Source: Ignavibacteriota bacterium
Lineage (GTDB): Bacteria > Bacteroidota > Ignavibacteria > Ignavibacteriales > Melioribacteraceae
Length of the DNA: 7,049 bases
Direction: 5' to 3'
Assembly: GCA_016708125.1 (NCBI GenBank)
Contig: JADJGF010000003.1
Coordinates: forward strand, 1 to 7,049
Shown here: positions 6,166-7,049 of the stretch, one piece after another
Numbering within the stretch: position 1 is the first letter of the stretch
Layout of the letters: each line of letters starts with the position of its first letter
The notes under the pieces: model-generated
Told to the model about the DNA's origin: nothing
The model's database searches: none
What the model saw: the letters and a program-made list of their open reading frames with translations, nothing else
Made by a program: the position numbers and the translations under genes

Positions 6166-7049
6166 AGTCTTTTGTCGCTCTAAAAATAGTAGCAACAGCA
6201 TCTAAAGTAGGAGTGTATAATATATTCTCCATAGAAATAGGATTCTTCCACTTTGATTTAGTATAAACAGGATTCATCTTTTCTCTTATTTCTGTTTTCG
6301 CTTCTTCTGTAAATACTGGAATAATTGCAACAGTATCGCCATCACAATTTGGATTTACAATCATTTCTGATCCAAGAAAACTTCTTATATTTTCAGATTC
6401 CATAGTAAAATCATATGCAATTGATTCTTTTTTATTAGTAATTGTATCATCGAGAATATGATGGATTATAACTTCTTCATTATTATATTCTGAGAATTCT
6501 ACTTTATTTGCAGGAATAAAATCAATATTATCCATATCTTGATATTTTAATAAATTAAATTCCAATTCAGAAGTAATAAATTTTGAAAAATTAGCAAAAT
6601 CGAATTTTTTAGATGTAGTAGAATACTTCTTAAAATGATTTTTTGCATTATCAGATTCAAATAAATATTTTGAGATTTCATTAGGATAATAATTTAATTT
6701 TTTAGATTCAGAATCAGAATTTAAATGATTAAATAACGAAAATGATTTATTTTCATTAATAATCAAATTATTAACAATATTCCAAAAATCAAAATTAGTT
6801 TTTGAAATATTTATACTTAAAAAATTATATGCTTTTTTAATATTATTTAATAATTTAAATTTTTGTTTTATTACCGGAGACAACGAAAATCTCAATTTAA
6901 AAATATCATATAATTGTTTAGTTAAATATTTTGAATTGGAATATAATGAAAAAGTAGTTTTATTAATAGAACCATCAGAATCTATTAATCCAGCTGTTAA
7001 TCCATATAAAAATTCATCAGTAGTATTTAATATCCAGTCAGGGAGTTTT
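6158..7049 (-). CDS. RNA polymerase beta-prime N-terminal part with an in-frame intein (5' end outside the window)
   Basis: The reading frame is open from the right window edge to TAA at 6160-6158. The last 62 residues are beta-prime: CDGDTVAIIPVFTEEAK matches the end of the NADFDGD catalytic loop and what follows in bacterial beta-prime, and PTLDAVATIFRATKD matches the conserved 'P..D...GLYY.T.D' segment. Everything upstream in the window is intein, so the N-extein should end in 'NAD' just outside. After splicing the motif would read NADCDGD, with Cys in place of Phe. A TTG at 6895-6893 would give a shorter ORF, but it is internal and not a start, because the LAGLIDADG motif lies upstream of it in the same frame. 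The stop overlaps the helicase start by 8 nt. The product ends at the point where the separate beta-prime C fragment takes over. Confidence 0.88.
   Translation of the reverse strand, partial: KLPDWILNTTDEFLYGLTAGLIDSDGSINKTTFSLYSNSKYLTKQLYDIFKLRFSLSPVIKQKFKLLNNIKKAYNFLSINISKTNFDFWNIVNNLIINENKSFSLFNHLNSDSESKKLNYYPNEISKYLFESDNAKNHFKKYSTTSKKFDFANFSKFITSELEFNLLKYQDMDNIDFIPANKVEFSEYNNEEVIIHHILDDTITNKKESIAYDFTMESENIRSFLGSEMIVNPNCDGDTVAIIPVFTEEAKTEIREKMNPVYTKSKWKNPISMENILYTPTLDAVATIFRATKDYE
6347..7048 (-). mobile_element. LAGLIDADG intein (234 residues visible, N-terminus outside the window)
   Basis: An intein is a protein intron that excises itself. Here a LAGLIDADG homing-endonuclease motif (LTAGLIDSDGSI, codons about 6965-7000) follows KLPDWILNTTDEFLYG, a typical lead-in. 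The C-terminal splicing block reads IAYDFTMESEN...FLGSEMIVNPN, ending in Asn (codon 6349-6347), and is followed by Cys+1 (6346-6344) of the extein. Two histidines usual in this block are missing: the penultimate residue is Pro, and the block F His position appears as Glu-Asn. Only one LAGLIDADG motif is visible; the other may lie outside. It is preceded or followed by about 200 Asn/Lys/Phe-rich residues. A second DNA-binding module there is possible but not recognisable. Confidence 0.88.

Noticed and set aside
6166..6201. Earlier helicase start at ATG 6201
   Set aside because: It would overlap the beta-prime gene by 44 nt and has no ribosome site; ATG 6165 gives the short overlap seen at the other junctions.
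6344..6355. Loss of the first catalytic Asp of the RNAP motif (NPNCDGD), suggesting a dead polymerase
   Set aside because: The Asn belongs to the end of an intein, shown by the splicing block before it and the LAGLIDADG motif in the same frame; the Asp should come from the N-extein outside the window.
6158..6895. A complete 245-aa gene starting at TTG 6895
   Set aside because: The frame stays open to the window edge and contains the LAGLIDADG motif upstream of this TTG, so it is an internal codon.
1..7049. CRISPR array, tRNA or rRNA genes
   Set aside because: No spaced direct repeats and no cloverleaf or rRNA-like sequence were seen on either strand; IscB here is tied to an omega RNA, not a CRISPR array.

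Overview
The window is very AT-rich and gene-dense, with overlapping genes. I read it as part of a large-genome (jumbo) bacteriophage. The main evidence is a split, divergent bacterial-type RNA polymerase beta-prime subunit encoded in a compact operon with a helicase. The phage assignment is inference; no virion gene is visible.

Left part, plus strand (1-2280). A guide-RNA nuclease element comes first. A structured leader (about 51-216) has the architecture of an IscB omega RNA (HEARO-type RNA), with a long basal helix, two internal hairpins, a 5-bp pseudoknot and a 3' hairpin that contains the ribosome binding site. It leads straight into a full-length IscB (215-1588) with all RuvC and HNH catalytic residues. 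A folded right-end structure (1591-1660) follows the stop codon. No TnpA transposase is visible. Two small phage-like ORFs follow: a 114-aa protein with tandem 'YAxxVxxGRxPxxE' repeats and a 69-aa unknown. A rho-independent terminator (2243-2280) closes this side.

Right part, minus strand (2290-7049). Four genes form one overlapping operon, transcribed from right to left. The first is the 3' part of the beta-prime N-terminal gene, cut by the window edge. Most of its visible portion is a LAGLIDADG intein whose last residue abuts a Cys-Asp-Gly-Asp, so the intein splits the RNAP catalytic NADFDGD motif. Next is an SF2 helicase (741 aa) of Ski2/Suv3-like appearance, then a beta-prime C-terminal fragment (bridge helix, second zinc site, start of the trigger loop), then a 185-aa helical protein. 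The helicase gene lies where the beta-prime chain is split. The beta-prime C fragment stops shortly after the first trigger helix, so at least one more piece should be encoded elsewhere.

The most interesting signals are the intein inside the polymerase active-site motif (it also explains an apparently missing catalytic Asp), the helicase gene between the two beta-prime pieces, the truncated trigger-loop fragment, and a probably phage-borne IscB whose omega RNA can hide its own ribosome binding site. Two unrelated homing-type nucleases, one RNA-guided and one protein-guided, therefore lie beside and within the polymerase locus.
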